Source: Stieleria sedimenti
GTDB lineage: Bacteria > Planctomycetota > Planctomycetia > Pirellulales > Pirellulaceae
Direction of reading: 5' to 3'
NCBI RefSeq assembly: GCF_025060895.1
Contig: NZ_JANZKV010000039.1
Location: 57,148 to 121,147, forward strand
DNA: 64,000 bases
A model generated the notes under the pieces. That model searched no databases. It saw only the letters and a list, made by a program, of their open reading frames with translations, and was not told where the DNA came from. This document shows, one piece after another, positions 8,691-20,174 of this stretch (within the stretch, counting starts at the first letter, position 1; every line of letters begins with the position of its first letter). Made by a program: the position numbers and the translations under genes.

Positions 8691-10031
8691 GGAAACAGGC
8701 AGTTGGTCGTCCCGCTTGTGACGGCGTGAATACAGGTAATACTTGGCGAACTGCTTTCGACGCCATTGGGTGAAGTCTTCGGAGTAGAGTCGTTCGGCAA
8801 GATCATGAAAGCCCTGTTGGAGTTCGTCTGCCGACATCGGCGTGGGGCGGTAGTTCAAATCGAACAGCGTGCATCGTTCCCAGGCGCCGGGATACAGCAA
8901 CCGATTGTCTTTCTCCAAACGCTCGTAGAGCGGTGTGCCGGGAAACGGCGTCTGGTAGGTGATCTGGACGTCATACAGTTTGGCTTGCTCGGCAAAGTCG
9001 TACACGGCGTCAAAAATGTCGGTTCCCTGACCGTCCAGCCCCAAGATAAAGCAACCGTTGACGCGGATGCCGTTGCTTTGGATCCGTTCCACCGCTTCGA
9101 TGTAGTGCGGCCATTGTCGACGCTTCCAATCGTTCTTCATTTCAATGCCTTTCAATCCCGGCAAGATCGGGCTTTCCAAACCGATCAGCACTTCGGCGCA
9201 CCCGCTGTCGCGCATCATTTGCAACAGTTCTTCGTCTTCGTGCACCGACAGATCCGTTTCGGCGAACCACTTTACCCGCCGCTGTTTCAACTGTGGCAGC
9301 AGCTGTTTCCAGTACGCGCGATGAATGAACGAATTGTCGTCGGCAAACTCGATGAAGGGGCGCGGCCAAAGTTCGCAAATGCGGTCGATTTCGGCGAGCA
9401 CTTTTGCGATGGGTTTTTGTTTGTAGCGTCGTGTCAGCAGGATGCTGGACGCACAGAACTCGCAACGCCGCGGACAGCCGCGACTGGTTTGAACCGTCAG
9501 CCGGTTGTACTTGGAGATGTCCAGCAATTCATATGCCGGCATCGGCGCGTCGGCGAGATCGAATTCGGCGACGTCGAACGAACTGTAGCGGCGCCTCAAC
9601 CGACCCGAGCGCGCGTCCTCAAGCACGTCCCGCCACACCACTTCGCCTTCGCCGATCACCACCGCGTCGCAATGCCCGAGCGCTTCGTCGGGCAGTGACG
9701 TCACGTGCAACCCACCGAGCACGACGGGGATGCCGAGTTCACGGAATTGATCGGCCAGCGTGTAGGCCTCGGGCATCTGGGCGGTAAAGCTGGAGATGGC
9801 GACCAGGTCGAGCGATTGGGGAAGCGGGTTGAGTTGCTTCAGGTCTTGCACTTCGAAGTATTCGACCGAATCCTGCTCGGGAATCATCCCGGCCAGGGTC
9901 AACAGACCCAGACTGGGCAACGACGCGATGGTTTCACTGCGTTCGACGAAGCCGGGCAGCGTCAACCCTTTGCGCAACAATTCCTGGTCGCAGCAGCGAA
10001 TGCCGCTCATCGCAATCAAGCCGATTCTCAT
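8688..10031 (-). CDS. B12-binding-domain radical SAM enzyme
   Basis: This 447-residue protein has an N-terminal cobalamin-binding-like Rossmann domain (about 1-150; PVVLGGLHVTSLPDEALGH) followed by a radical SAM core with the 4Fe-4S motif RGCPRRCEFC (CxxxCxxC, about residues 185-194), an ADDNSF strand and a GCFILGLDGQ strand. The C-terminal extension is about 100 residues. Such enzymes often perform methylations or rearrangements on lipids, tetrapyrroles or peptides; the substrate is unknown. ATG at 10031 (MRIGLIAMSG) was chosen because the upstream in-frame ATG at 10058 only adds a short polar leader. An SRPBCC gene lies upstream on the same strand. Confidence 0.87.
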   Translation of the reverse strand: MRIGLIAMSGIRCCDQELLRKGLTLPGFVERSETIASLPSLGLLTLAGMIPEQDSVEYFEVQDLKQLNPLPQSLDLVAISSFTAQMPEAYTLADQFRELGIPVVLGGLHVTSLPDEALGHCDAVVIGEGEVVWRDVLEDARSGRLRRRYSSFDVAEFDLADAPMPAYELLDISKYNRLTVQTSRGCPRRCEFCASSILLTRRYKQKPIAKVLAEIDRICELWPRPFIEFADDNSFIHRAYWKQLLPQLKQRRVKWFAETDLSVHEDEELLQMMRDSGCAEVLIGLESPILPGLKGIEMKNDWKRRQWPHYIEAVERIQSNGIRVNGCFILGLDGQGTDIFDAVYDFAEQAKLYDVQITYQTPFPGTPLYERLEKDNRLLYPGAWERCTLFDLNYRPTPMSADELQQGFHDLAERLYSEDFTQWRRKQFAKYYLYSRRHKRDDQLPVS

Positions 10032-10166
10032 TTTGTCACTCTCAAGTGCTGTGTTCAAATCGGGAATGGGGTTTCACGCTGTCGCGGAAGTTGCCCCGAC
10101 TTTCGGCACGTCACCGGGCGCGGGCGGCACACTGACGAAGCCCAGGAATTCATTGCGTCACAGCGT

Positions 10167-10613
10167 TCACGACGACGATTCCAACAACGACTTCAATTTC
10201 TGCATCGATTGTTGTCCTTTCTCCTGAGCGCCGGCCAGCAATTGGTCCAGACCCTCGATCCCCGCGAGTTCCGCCGGGATCTCGGCCTCGACTTCCACGG
10301 TCAGCTTCGTTCCGCTGCCTTCGGGCTCGGCGTTGTAGGTGAATTGGCTTTTGATGCCGCCCTCGGTGGCGAACGAATAGCGGCGGCCGGGGGCATAGTG
10401 GATTGTTTTGGCGGTTCCGGTGAACTCGTGGCCGAGCAAGTCCCATTTCCAATCCCAGCTCTTGGTGACCTGCCCCGGGTCCCCTTGAATGTTGGAAACG
10501 CCCTTGAGCGATTGCAGGTACTTCATGCGGTTGCGAAGGTCGGCAATGAATCGGATCACATCCTCGGGGTCGCGATCGATTGAGACAGAGACCTGTAGAT
10601 TCTGTTTGGACAT
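10167..10613 (-). CDS. SRPBCC-fold (START/Bet v1-like) protein
   Basis: This 148-residue protein has the polyketide cyclase/SRPBCC pattern: an N-terminal strand VSVSIDRDPEDVIRFIADLR, a middle sheet with WDWKWDLLGHEFTG, and a long C-terminal helix (LAGAQEKGQQSMQKLKSLLE). Members bind hydrophobic ligands or act as cyclases; nothing here fixes the ligand. It is 135 bp upstream of the radical SAM gene on the same strand, so a shared operon is possible. Confidence 0.75.
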   Translation of the reverse strand: MSKQNLQVSVSIDRDPEDVIRFIADLRNRMKYLQSLKGVSNIQGDPGQVTKSWDWKWDLLGHEFTGTAKTIHYAPGRRYSFATEGGIKSQFTYNAEPEGSGTKLTVEVEAEIPAELAGIEGLDQLLAGAQEKGQQSMQKLKSLLESSS

Positions 10614-10845
10614 TTCCGGTGCTCCTTGGAAAAGGGGATTTCGTCCGAACGAGTTTTGCGTCGCTGGGGAAGGCGACGGGCGAATCCGATTCTAACGCGC
10701 CCCGAGGACAGAGAGCCCGCGAGCGGGGCAGCGATGCGCCGCGATCAGGGAAGTTTGCCGAGCGGGCCGATCGTCGTGCTCGTGTCGACTGCGTTCAAAG
10801 GGCTGATGCCACACCGAGGCGGGGTCGTTGGATCAATCCCGCTCA

Positions 10846-10943
10846 GTGGCAAAACGATGGTGGCAAAACGATGGTGGCAAAACGATGGTGGCAAAACGAT
10901 GGTGGCAAAACGATGGTGGCAAAACGATGGTGGCAAAACGATC
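10846..10943. repeat. 14-bp minisatellite, seven copies
   Basis: The unit GTGGCAAAACGATG is repeated head to tail: six exact copies at 10846-10929 and a seventh ending in C at 10930-10943. Because 14 is not a multiple of 3, the array is stop-free in several frames and produces spurious ORFs with a 14-residue repeat. It lies just downstream of the sulfatase relic. Confidence 0.95.
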
Positions 10944-10966
10944 GCTGACTGGATTTGTATTGCCAT

Positions 10967-11281
10967 GGAGTGATTGGAGCGTCTCTTGTACCCCGGTTTC
11001 CGCTCGCTGCTGACTTGGTCGTGGTGAATGGCTTGCCCTTTGTTTGGAAACGAGTCGAGGGCATGTTGCAAGGTCTTTCGTGCCGATTGCTGCTCGGCAT
11101 CCGCGTTGTCGATCGGCAGCGGTTGTGTCTCCACCACGCCTTTGATTGCCTTCGGTGGCAGCCCCGCGGCCTGGACGATGGTCGGGAAGAAATCGGAAAA
11201 GGCGATCAGGTCGTCGTTGACCTGTCCCGCTGGAACGACGCCGGGCAGATTGACCACCAGCGGTACGTGCGTGCCATCGTC
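10967..11281 (-). pseudogene. Relic of a sulfatase gene (truncated, probably internally deleted)
   Basis: Read on the minus strand from 11281, the sequence encodes DDGTHVPLVVNLPG, then a sulfatase-like segment with DDLIAFSDFFPT and QAAGLPPK, then a terminus-like segment LQHALDSFPNKGQ. These match the metal-site-to-C-terminus part of planctomycete sulfatases (DNGTxVPLxVxxPG, DFxPT). The catalytic CxPSR half is absent, and the segment after GLPPK appears joined to the extreme C-terminus, so both a 5' truncation and an internal deletion are inferred. It begins exactly at the stop codon of the upstream gene. Confidence 0.72.
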
Positions 11282-13167
11282 TACCGCTCTTGCGCCTCGG
11301 AGATGTAGCGGCGTTGGTGGTCGATCAATTCGCCGAGTTCGTCCATGGTTTCGCAGGTGCATTGAAAGGTGCACAGCAGCATCTCGTCGGTCGAGTTGTC
11401 GCCCCAACGGACGGTGACCGGGGGCGAGTGGGGGTTGAGCGGATTGTTCGACGAATTGTCAAACCAGGCGTCGACGATGATTTGTGTTCCCTGGGGCAGG
11501 ATCACGGGTTTGGCAAACGAATACTGTCCCTGCCAATTAAAATCCCAGTCTTTGATCCACAACAACGGCTTGGTGCGACCGTCCGGTGATTTGGCCCAGA
11601 CCTTGACTTCGCTGCCGAGCATGTGCATGTGCGGGACCAGATCCAACAGCATGGTCTTGACCGGCAACGTGTAGGCCGCTCGTTCGTGGTGGTGTGACTG
11701 GTCGGGGGGAATCTCGATGTCCTTGTTGCCGACTTGGACTTCGACGACGAGTTGCCGGGCCGAACGGTGCGCGAAATAGAGTCCGATCTTCGAACGGTCT
11801 CGTTCGGTTTTGCCGGTGGTGACGTAATGAATTTCGGCGACGATGTCACTGCCCTTTGCCACCAACCGGCCCATCCCCCGGGGCAGCTTGCGCGGCGTCA
11901 TGCCGGGGAACCAACTGGTCAGGGTGCCTTGAGATTCAAACTGGGGGCCGCCGAAGCCGCTGTACCCCGGTGCCGGATCGGCTTCATCCAAACGTCGTCC
12001 GGCGCGCCGGGTGTCAAGGTAAAAACTGGCGTGATGAATCGCTTGAGGCGTGCCGGGATGAAAATCGATGGCGGTGATCAGCCGGTCGTCGGTCAGTCGT
12101 GACGGGATCACAAAGTACTGTCGGATGTCGGGACCGCTGGCGGGAACGGTGAACGCTTCTTGCATCTCGAGAATCAAATCCGGCTCGCCGAGCTTCCATC
12201 CTTTGACATGTTGGACGGGTGCCGGCAAATCGGCCGGGTCGCCTTCGGGTTTTCCAGATTCGACCCAGACGTCGATCAGGTCGATTTGATGATCAGAGAG
12301 CCGCATCTCGTCGCGAAGCCGCGTGAATCCCGGGGCGGGTTTCCACGGCGGCATGTAACGGTCGCGGGTGACTTCGGCGATTTGGTTGGCATGGCTGCTG
12401 ACATCGTCGTAGGTCAACAACGGAAACGGCGCCGACTGATTTTCACGGTGACAGGAGGAACAATGCGCCTGGATGATCGGCGCAATGTCTCGCGTGTACG
12501 TCACGCTGCCCTCGCGAGTCTTGTTGGGCGGTTCTTCCATCTGGCAGCCGATCGGTTTGGTCGACGCAACAGCGATCGGTGTGCCGTGCACGACGGATTG
12601 GACCGCGTCTTCCAGCCACGACGTCTCGGCGGCTTCTTTTTTGCGTCCCAGTTGCACATAACGGTCATCGATCGCACCGCTGTAAAGGACCCGGCCGCGG
12701 TGGTCGAGTACAAAGACCTGTGGCGTGTGCGTTGGCCCGAGCGCCAGACGCAATTCGCCGGAACCGTCAAACAGAACGGGAAAGCGAACCTTGTACGTCG
12801 CGCGATGGCTGATCGCATCGGCGCGGGTCACCGACGGATCGGAAACCACGCCGTAGAATTCCACGCCGCTACGACGATACTTCGACGACAGCTCATTCAA
12901 CTGTGGCACGTAGCTGTTGCTGATCGGGCATTGCGTCGACATGAACGTGACCACGACGGCTTTCGTGTTGCCGCGTTCGCCGAGTCGACAGAGCCGGCCG
13001 TCCAAGTCGATGCCTTTGAGCCGGCCCGTCGAACGCGCGTCTCCGGCGGCAATGAATCCGCAATGGGGGCTGCCGAGCAGACAGCCGATCGCGAGCGTCG
13101 CGACGACTGCCGCTGGATAACGAGCAAAACCGACGGACCCTTTCGTTGTGTGGACGATGACTGGCAT
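11281..13167 (-). CDS. Redoxin - cytochrome c - copper type II monooxygenase-like fusion protein (copy 1)
   Basis: This 628-residue, probably exported protein begins with a hydrophobic segment (about 18-35). A thioredoxin/peroxiredoxin-like domain (about 50-190) has TQCPIS with a single cysteine at 80. A mono-haem region follows with CSSCH at 236-240 and MPPW methionine 272. The C-terminal half resembles the two-domain PHM/dopamine beta-monooxygenase fold, and all expected copper ligands can be placed: HH 378-379, H447, HMH 513 and 515, and M596. The substrate is unknown. A paralogue with the same order is at 44701-46677. Signal cleavage is not obvious, so an earlier or later start is possible. 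Confidence 0.82.
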   Translation of the reverse strand: MPVIVHTTKGSVGFARYPAAVVATLAIGCLLGSPHCGFIAAGDARSTGRLKGIDLDGRLCRLGERGNTKAVVVTFMSTQCPISNSYVPQLNELSSKYRRSGVEFYGVVSDPSVTRADAISHRATYKVRFPVLFDGSGELRLALGPTHTPQVFVLDHRGRVLYSGAIDDRYVQLGRKKEAAETSWLEDAVQSVVHGTPIAVASTKPIGCQMEEPPNKTREGSVTYTRDIAPIIQAHCSSCHRENQSAPFPLLTYDDVSSHANQIAEVTRDRYMPPWKPAPGFTRLRDEMRLSDHQIDLIDVWVESGKPEGDPADLPAPVQHVKGWKLGEPDLILEMQEAFTVPASGPDIRQYFVIPSRLTDDRLITAIDFHPGTPQAIHHASFYLDTRRAGRRLDEADPAPGYSGFGGPQFESQGTLTSWFPGMTPRKLPRGMGRLVAKGSDIVAEIHYVTTGKTERDRSKIGLYFAHRSARQLVVEVQVGNKDIEIPPDQSHHHERAAYTLPVKTMLLDLVPHMHMLGSEVKVWAKSPDGRTKPLLWIKDWDFNWQGQYSFAKPVILPQGTQIIVDAWFDNSSNNPLNPHSPPVTVRWGDNSTDEMLLCTFQCTCETMDELGELIDHQRRYISEAQER

Positions 13168-13379
13168 TCCGTTTGAAAAGTGTCCCGGCGAGTCATTTCG
13201 ACGCGTCCGGTAAGAAGAGGGGTACCCGCACTATACGCTTTCCCCGGTGGCACTGGCAACAATTTTGTGCTCCGGGGGGTAGGGCACATCGGGATTTCTC
13301 CGGAGCGGAACTGGCGCGGGGTTTCCGTGTGATGGGGAAAGATCGTATGGCATGGCCTGTGGAAGTCGATCTGAATCAG

Positions 13380-13453
13380 CCCACCGATGGCAGCGCGAAC
13401 CCACGGATCCCTGGCTGCTTTCACATCCGTGGGTTCGCGCTGCCATCGGTGGG
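13380..13453. repeat. Family C element: perfect 29-bp inverted repeat
   Basis: The left arm at 13380-13408 is exactly complementary to the right arm at 13425-13453, with a 16-nt loop. On the plus strand it is followed by TTTTATT, so it could form an intrinsic-terminator-like hairpin in that direction. Nevertheless, both flanking genes read on the minus strand. Related copies occur at 35456-35508 and 60262-60290. The rest of the 345-bp gap 13168-13512 holds no gene. Confidence 0.93.
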
Positions 13454-13480
13454 TTTTATTCGTCGAATTGTTCCTTGCAT

Positions 13481-13504
13481 CGACAGGCTGGAAGCCTATC
13501 CCAC
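13481..13504 (+). repeat. Family B repeat (GACAGGCTGGAAGCCTATCCC type)
   Basis: A 24-bp dispersed unit whose core is GGCTggAAGCC. Other copies are at 16681-16704 (inverted), 22839-22862, 36095-36117 and 36121-36144. Confidence 0.8.
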
Positions 13505-13512
13505 CTGGCGCC

Positions 13513-16641
<3,129 letters not shown>

Positions 16642-16680
16642 CGGCTAGGTTCTCAGAGGTCATTCTTGTGTGCGACGTGA

Positions 16681-16704
16681 GTGGGATAGGCTTCCAGCCT
16701 GTCG
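16681..16704 (-). repeat. Family B repeat, inverted copy
   Basis: The reverse complement of the family B unit. With the direct copy at 13481-13504 it flanks the RND permease gene in inverted orientation. Confidence 0.8.
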
Positions 16705-16714
16705 TTTTCCACTC

Positions 16715-16831
16715 GTTCCCAGGCTCCGCCTGGGAATGCATGTTCGGTGTGGCTCCCGCCACACGCCGTTGGCAGCCAGGAGGCGGGAGCCTCCATGACA
16801 GTGTGTCCCCAGGCGGAGCCCGGGAACAAGA
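16715..16831. repeat. Cluster of short palindromes in the RND operon gap
   Basis: A perfect 9-bp stem TTCCCAGGC/GCCTGGGAA with loop TCC (16716-16736) is followed by inverted GGCTCCCGCC (16751-16760) and GGCGGGAGCC (16782-16791), then a second AGGCGGAGCC-containing copy near 16811. No ORF is supported here. Confidence 0.75.
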
Positions 16832-16903
16832 TTGTTAGCGGCAGGGCGCGAGCCCTCCGGCCTTTCACGGTGAAACCGGACGGCTCGCGCCGTTCCGCTC
16901 ACA
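16832..16903. repeat. Family A palindromic repeat
   Basis: The arm TTGTTAGCGGCAGGGCGCG pairs imperfectly with a right arm ending GCGCCGTTCCGCTCACA, the same hairpin class as 47581-47664. It lies between the adaptor and permease genes. Confidence 0.8.
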
Positions 16904-16914
16904 CCTTTCAAGCG

Positions 16915-18255
16915 TCAATTGGTCAGGACCGTGACCTTTTGGCCGTCGGTGAAACGTTTCAGGTGCGCATCGATGACCCGTTGGCCGGGCAACAGCCCCG
17001 ATCGGACTTGAATCGATTGGCCGTCATCAAGGCCGGTTTCGATTGCCGCGACGGTGACGGTTTCGTCTTGGCCGACGACATAGACGTACGCCTTGTCGTC
17101 TTCGCCGAAGCGGATCGCGCGGGCGGGCAACAGGTTGGCCGCCACTTTGCCGGACAAGCTGATCGATGCTTGGCCGAACATTCCGGGCAGCAACTTTCCG
17201 TCGGTGTTCTCCAATTCGACTTCGACGATCATGGTCCGCGTGCTCGGATCCAGGCTTCCCGATCGCCGTGTGACGGCGGCTTTGATCGGGGGTTCGCCGG
17301 CGAACGAGGGAAACGTCAACGTGACTTCGTCACCCGGATTGACGCGGGCCGCGTCGGTTTCGGGCACGGGAATGCGGACGCGGAGCTTGTCGACTTGGTT
17401 GATCACCAAGAGCGGCCGGGTGGAGGCCTGGTCGCTGGCCTTGCCGACCAGATCGCCGGGTTCGACGTTGCGTTCCGAGACGATGCCCGCAATCGGTGCT
17501 CGAACGGTTGTGTAGTCGATCATCACGTCCAATTCTTCCAGCTCACGCTCGGCGATCATTGTTTCGGCGCGTGCGGCTTCCAAGTCGGCTTCGGCGGCAA
17601 CCTTTTGCGCCTCGGTCACCGCCACGTTGGCTTTGGCCGAGTCGATCGCCGATGCCACGGACTGTTTGGCGGCGCGCTCGCTATCGCGTTTCTTTCGCAC
17701 TTCGTCCAGCATTCGGTCTTGCAGTGATCCACGCTCGACCAGATCGCTGGTGCGCTGAAATTCTGACTCGGCGGCTGCGAGTGAAGCGTCCGCGCGACGC
17801 ATCTCGCTTTCCGCCTCGACCAGGCTGGCCTGCGACGATCGGACTTGCGCGTCGGCGAGGTTGACTCCGGCGGCGGCGCGTTTTTCATCGGCCTGTAATC
17901 GCTTGATCCGCGCCTGGATGACTTCTCGCTGTTTCGACATTTCCGGGACGTCGATTTGAAGCAGCACCTGACCGGCTTGGACGACGTCACCGATGTCGAC
18001 GCGGAGTTGGCTGACAAATCCCGATGCTTTGGGGCGAACTTCCGAGTGGTAAAACGGATGAACGGTCGCGGGTTGCAGCGTCGTCGGTTGGATTTCCGCT
18101 GCGGTGACAGCGACGGTGCGGACCGCCACGACGCGATCGGACGTTTGGGCGACGGGCGGTGGCGGTAGACATCCGGCCAGCAACAGGGGGGCTGCCGCCA
18201 ACGAGAGCCGAATGGGATTGCCACGGCGAAGGATCATCAATTGTCTGTCCATCAT
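16915..18255 (-). CDS. RND periplasmic adaptor (membrane fusion protein)
   Basis: This 446-residue protein has a lipoprotein-type signal (LLLAGC, cysteine near residue 29). The core shows a split biotinyl-lipoyl domain (SEVRPKASGFVSQLRVDIGD near 70-90; TVRAPIAGIVSERNVEPGD near 245-265) around a long coiled-coil hairpin rich in Glu, Ala and Arg (about 110-240), followed by a beta-barrel domain (RIPVPETDAARVNPGDEVTLTF). It bridges the RND permease and the outer-membrane channel. It lies upstream of the permease on the same strand, and the TolC-type gene is divergent, 256 bp from the adaptor start. Confidence 0.93.
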   Translation of the reverse strand: MMDRQLMILRRGNPIRLSLAAAPLLLAGCLPPPPVAQTSDRVVAVRTVAVTAAEIQPTTLQPATVHPFYHSEVRPKASGFVSQLRVDIGDVVQAGQVLLQIDVPEMSKQREVIQARIKRLQADEKRAAAGVNLADAQVRSSQASLVEAESEMRRADASLAAAESEFQRTSDLVERGSLQDRMLDEVRKKRDSERAAKQSVASAIDSAKANVAVTEAQKVAAEADLEAARAETMIAERELEELDVMIDYTTVRAPIAGIVSERNVEPGDLVGKASDQASTRPLLVINQVDKLRVRIPVPETDAARVNPGDEVTLTFPSFAGEPPIKAAVTRRSGSLDPSTRTMIVEVELENTDGKLLPGMFGQASISLSGKVAANLLPARAIRFGEDDKAYVYVVGQDETVTVAAIETGLDDGQSIQVRSGLLPGQRVIDAHLKRFTDGQKVTVLTN

Positions 18256-18511
18256 TCAGTAGGTGGGGAAATGCCTGGATGACCGGTGTAACCGTCAGAG
18301 TTGCCGTCAGCGGATCACTTTCGGCGATACGACTGTGCATCATAGTTATCACAACAAGAGATTTCGCATGGTGATCAAGCGGTTTCCGATAAACCAGTTG
18401 TTGCAGTCGTTATTGCCGGAGCCGTCGTTTGCCGAAGCACCATCGGTAGGACCGCTGCGTTTGACGCGACGGCGACAATGGGATCGATGGACAATACCGA
18501 TAGGCGGCAGG

Positions 18512-20119
18512 ATGCCAAAGCGACTACTGACTTTAGGATTGATCGGCTGCGTGGGTTGTGCAACCGGCCCTGCGTTGGTGGGCCACATCCCCGAGATGCC
18601 GAATGTCCCCCCCGCGGTCGAATTGCCGGTGCAGCCGACGACCGCCAACATCGATGTTGCCGACGCACCGGCGGACAGCTTGACGCTGGTCGACTACATC
18701 GCCAACGAACCGTTCGTGGGCGAGTCGGAAGCGGTTGCCGAGCCCACAGGGTTTGCGCCGCCCGTCGATCCGATCGCCGCAGTACAACCGTCCGGTGCGG
18801 GCGGTGCGATCGAATCGGCCGAACCATCGGTCGACTTGAACTTGCCGTCGGCGCTGGCGATGGTGGCAGGCCAACACCCGGCGGTCGCAATGGCGCGGTG
18901 GCGGGTTCAGGAAGCGTACGCCCGACTGGCCCAAGCCGAGGCGATGTGGCTGCCGTCGATTCAAGCCGGGTTTGGTTTTCATCGTCACGACGGCAATTAC
19001 CAAGCCAGCGACGGTTCGGTCGTCGACGTCAATCGCAACTCCTTTCAATACGGCCTGGGAACCGGTGGCACCGGAGCGGGAACGACTCCCAACCCGGGGC
19101 TGGTGGCGCAGTTTCACCTGGCCGACGCGATCTTTCAGCCGAAAGTGGCCGAGGCGACGGCTTGGGCCAGCGGACACGCCGCCAACGCGACCGAGAACCT
19201 GCAACTGCTGACGGTCGCGCTGGCCTACATCGATCTGGTGAGCGCACATCAGGACGTCAGCATCTTGGAAGCATCCAAGACGCGGACGGCAGAACTGGCC
19301 AAGCTGACCGGTGATTTCGCCGAAACCGGCCAGGGACTCAAGGCCGACGCCGATCGAATGCAAACCGAGTTGGCGTTGATGGAGAACCGTTTGATCGCCG
19401 CACAGGAACAAACCGCAGTCGCCTCCGCTCGGTTGGCTCAAGCGGTCAGCCTGGACGGGCACGGGCGGATCACGCCGATGGATGTCACGGTGGTGCCGCT
19501 GGAGTTGGTTTCGCACGAAGTGGACAAGGCTTCGTTGATCGGGACGGGGCTTGCGATGCGACCCGAGTTGAAGGAGTCGCAGGCGCTCGTCGCGGCAGCC
19601 TGCCAGGCGTACAGCCGCGAAAAGTACGCGCCGTTCGTGCCCAGCGTGCTGTTGGGATTCAGCACCGGCGGTTTCGGTGGGGGCCTGGGCAATGAACTCG
19701 ACGACGTCAGCGGGCGGTACGACATCGACGCCGTGATGTCGTGGCAGGTCCGCAATTTGGGCCTGGGCGAGAAAGCGGCGCGACGTGAGCAATCGGCGCG
19801 CGTGCAGCAAGCCAAGTACGAGCGGATCCGTGTGATGGACCAGGTCGCCCGAGAGATCAGCGAAGGCTACGCCCGGGTGCAGTCGCGCCATCGCCAAATC
19901 GATGCGACCGAGCGGGCGATCGAGTTCGCACTCGATTCCTACGATCGCAATCTGAAACGGATTCGCGACGGCGAAGGATTGCCGCTCGAAGTGCTGCAGT
20001 CGCTGCAGGCGTTGGAAACCGCCAGCCGTGCGTACCTGCGTGCGGTCGTCGACCACAACCGGGCGCAATTCGAGTTGCAGTGGGCGCAGGGCTGGCCGGT
20101 GCAGGCGGTTAGCGGTTAG
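18512..20119 (+). CDS. TolC-family outer-membrane efflux protein
   Basis: This protein has 535 residues with the chosen start. ATG at 18512 follows GGCAGG and gives a lipoprotein-like leader (LLTLGLIGCVGCATG). A Pro/Val-rich linker precedes two OEP repeats made of long helices (ALAMVAGQHPAVAMARWRVQ; later QQAKYERIRVMDQVAREISE). The periplasmic helices show the heptad-rich pattern expected of TolC. Divergent from the adaptor-permease pair, it completes a tripartite pump. The same frame is open from 18263, but those residues show no membrane signal. The stop codon lies inside a heptamer tandem repeat. Confidence 0.88.
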   Translation: MPKRLLTLGLIGCVGCATGPALVGHIPEMPNVPPAVELPVQPTTANIDVADAPADSLTLVDYIANEPFVGESEAVAEPTGFAPPVDPIAAVQPSGAGGAIESAEPSVDLNLPSALAMVAGQHPAVAMARWRVQEAYARLAQAEAMWLPSIQAGFGFHRHDGNYQASDGSVVDVNRNSFQYGLGTGGTGAGTTPNPGLVAQFHLADAIFQPKVAEATAWASGHAANATENLQLLTVALAYIDLVSAHQDVSILEASKTRTAELAKLTGDFAETGQGLKADADRMQTELALMENRLIAAQEQTAVASARLAQAVSLDGHGRITPMDVTVVPLELVSHEVDKASLIGTGLAMRPELKESQALVAAACQAYSREKYAPFVPSVLLGFSTGGFGGGLGNELDDVSGRYDIDAVMSWQVRNLGLGEKAARREQSARVQQAKYERIRVMDQVAREISEGYARVQSRHRQIDATERAIEFALDSYDRNLKRIRDGEGLPLEVLQSLQALETASRAYLRAVVDHNRAQFELQWAQGWPVQAVSG

Positions 20120-20174
20120 CAGTTAGCAGTTAGCAGTTAGTAACCTGAAACCTGAAACCTGAAACCTGAAACCT
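20115..20174. repeat. Two adjacent heptanucleotide tandem repeats
   Basis: GTTAGCA is repeated three times plus a partial copy at 20115-20140, followed by CCTGAAA four times plus a partial copy at 20144-20174. Both units are 7 bp. The first array contains the stop codon of the TolC-type gene; the second ends one base before the stop codon of the convergent DUF4432 gene. Confidence 0.92.

Noticed and set aside
10745..11407. 220-residue ORF spanning the 14-bp repeats and the sulfatase relic
   Set aside because: Only the middle resembles sulfatase; the ends come from the repeat array and from antisense of the neighbouring gene.
13380..13453. Intrinsic terminator for the RND operon
   Set aside because: The T-tract follows on the plus strand, while both neighbouring genes are on the minus strand.
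18533..20068. 511-residue minus-strand ORF opposite the TolC-type gene
   Set aside because: Antisense shadow of a well supported protein; no recognisable motif.
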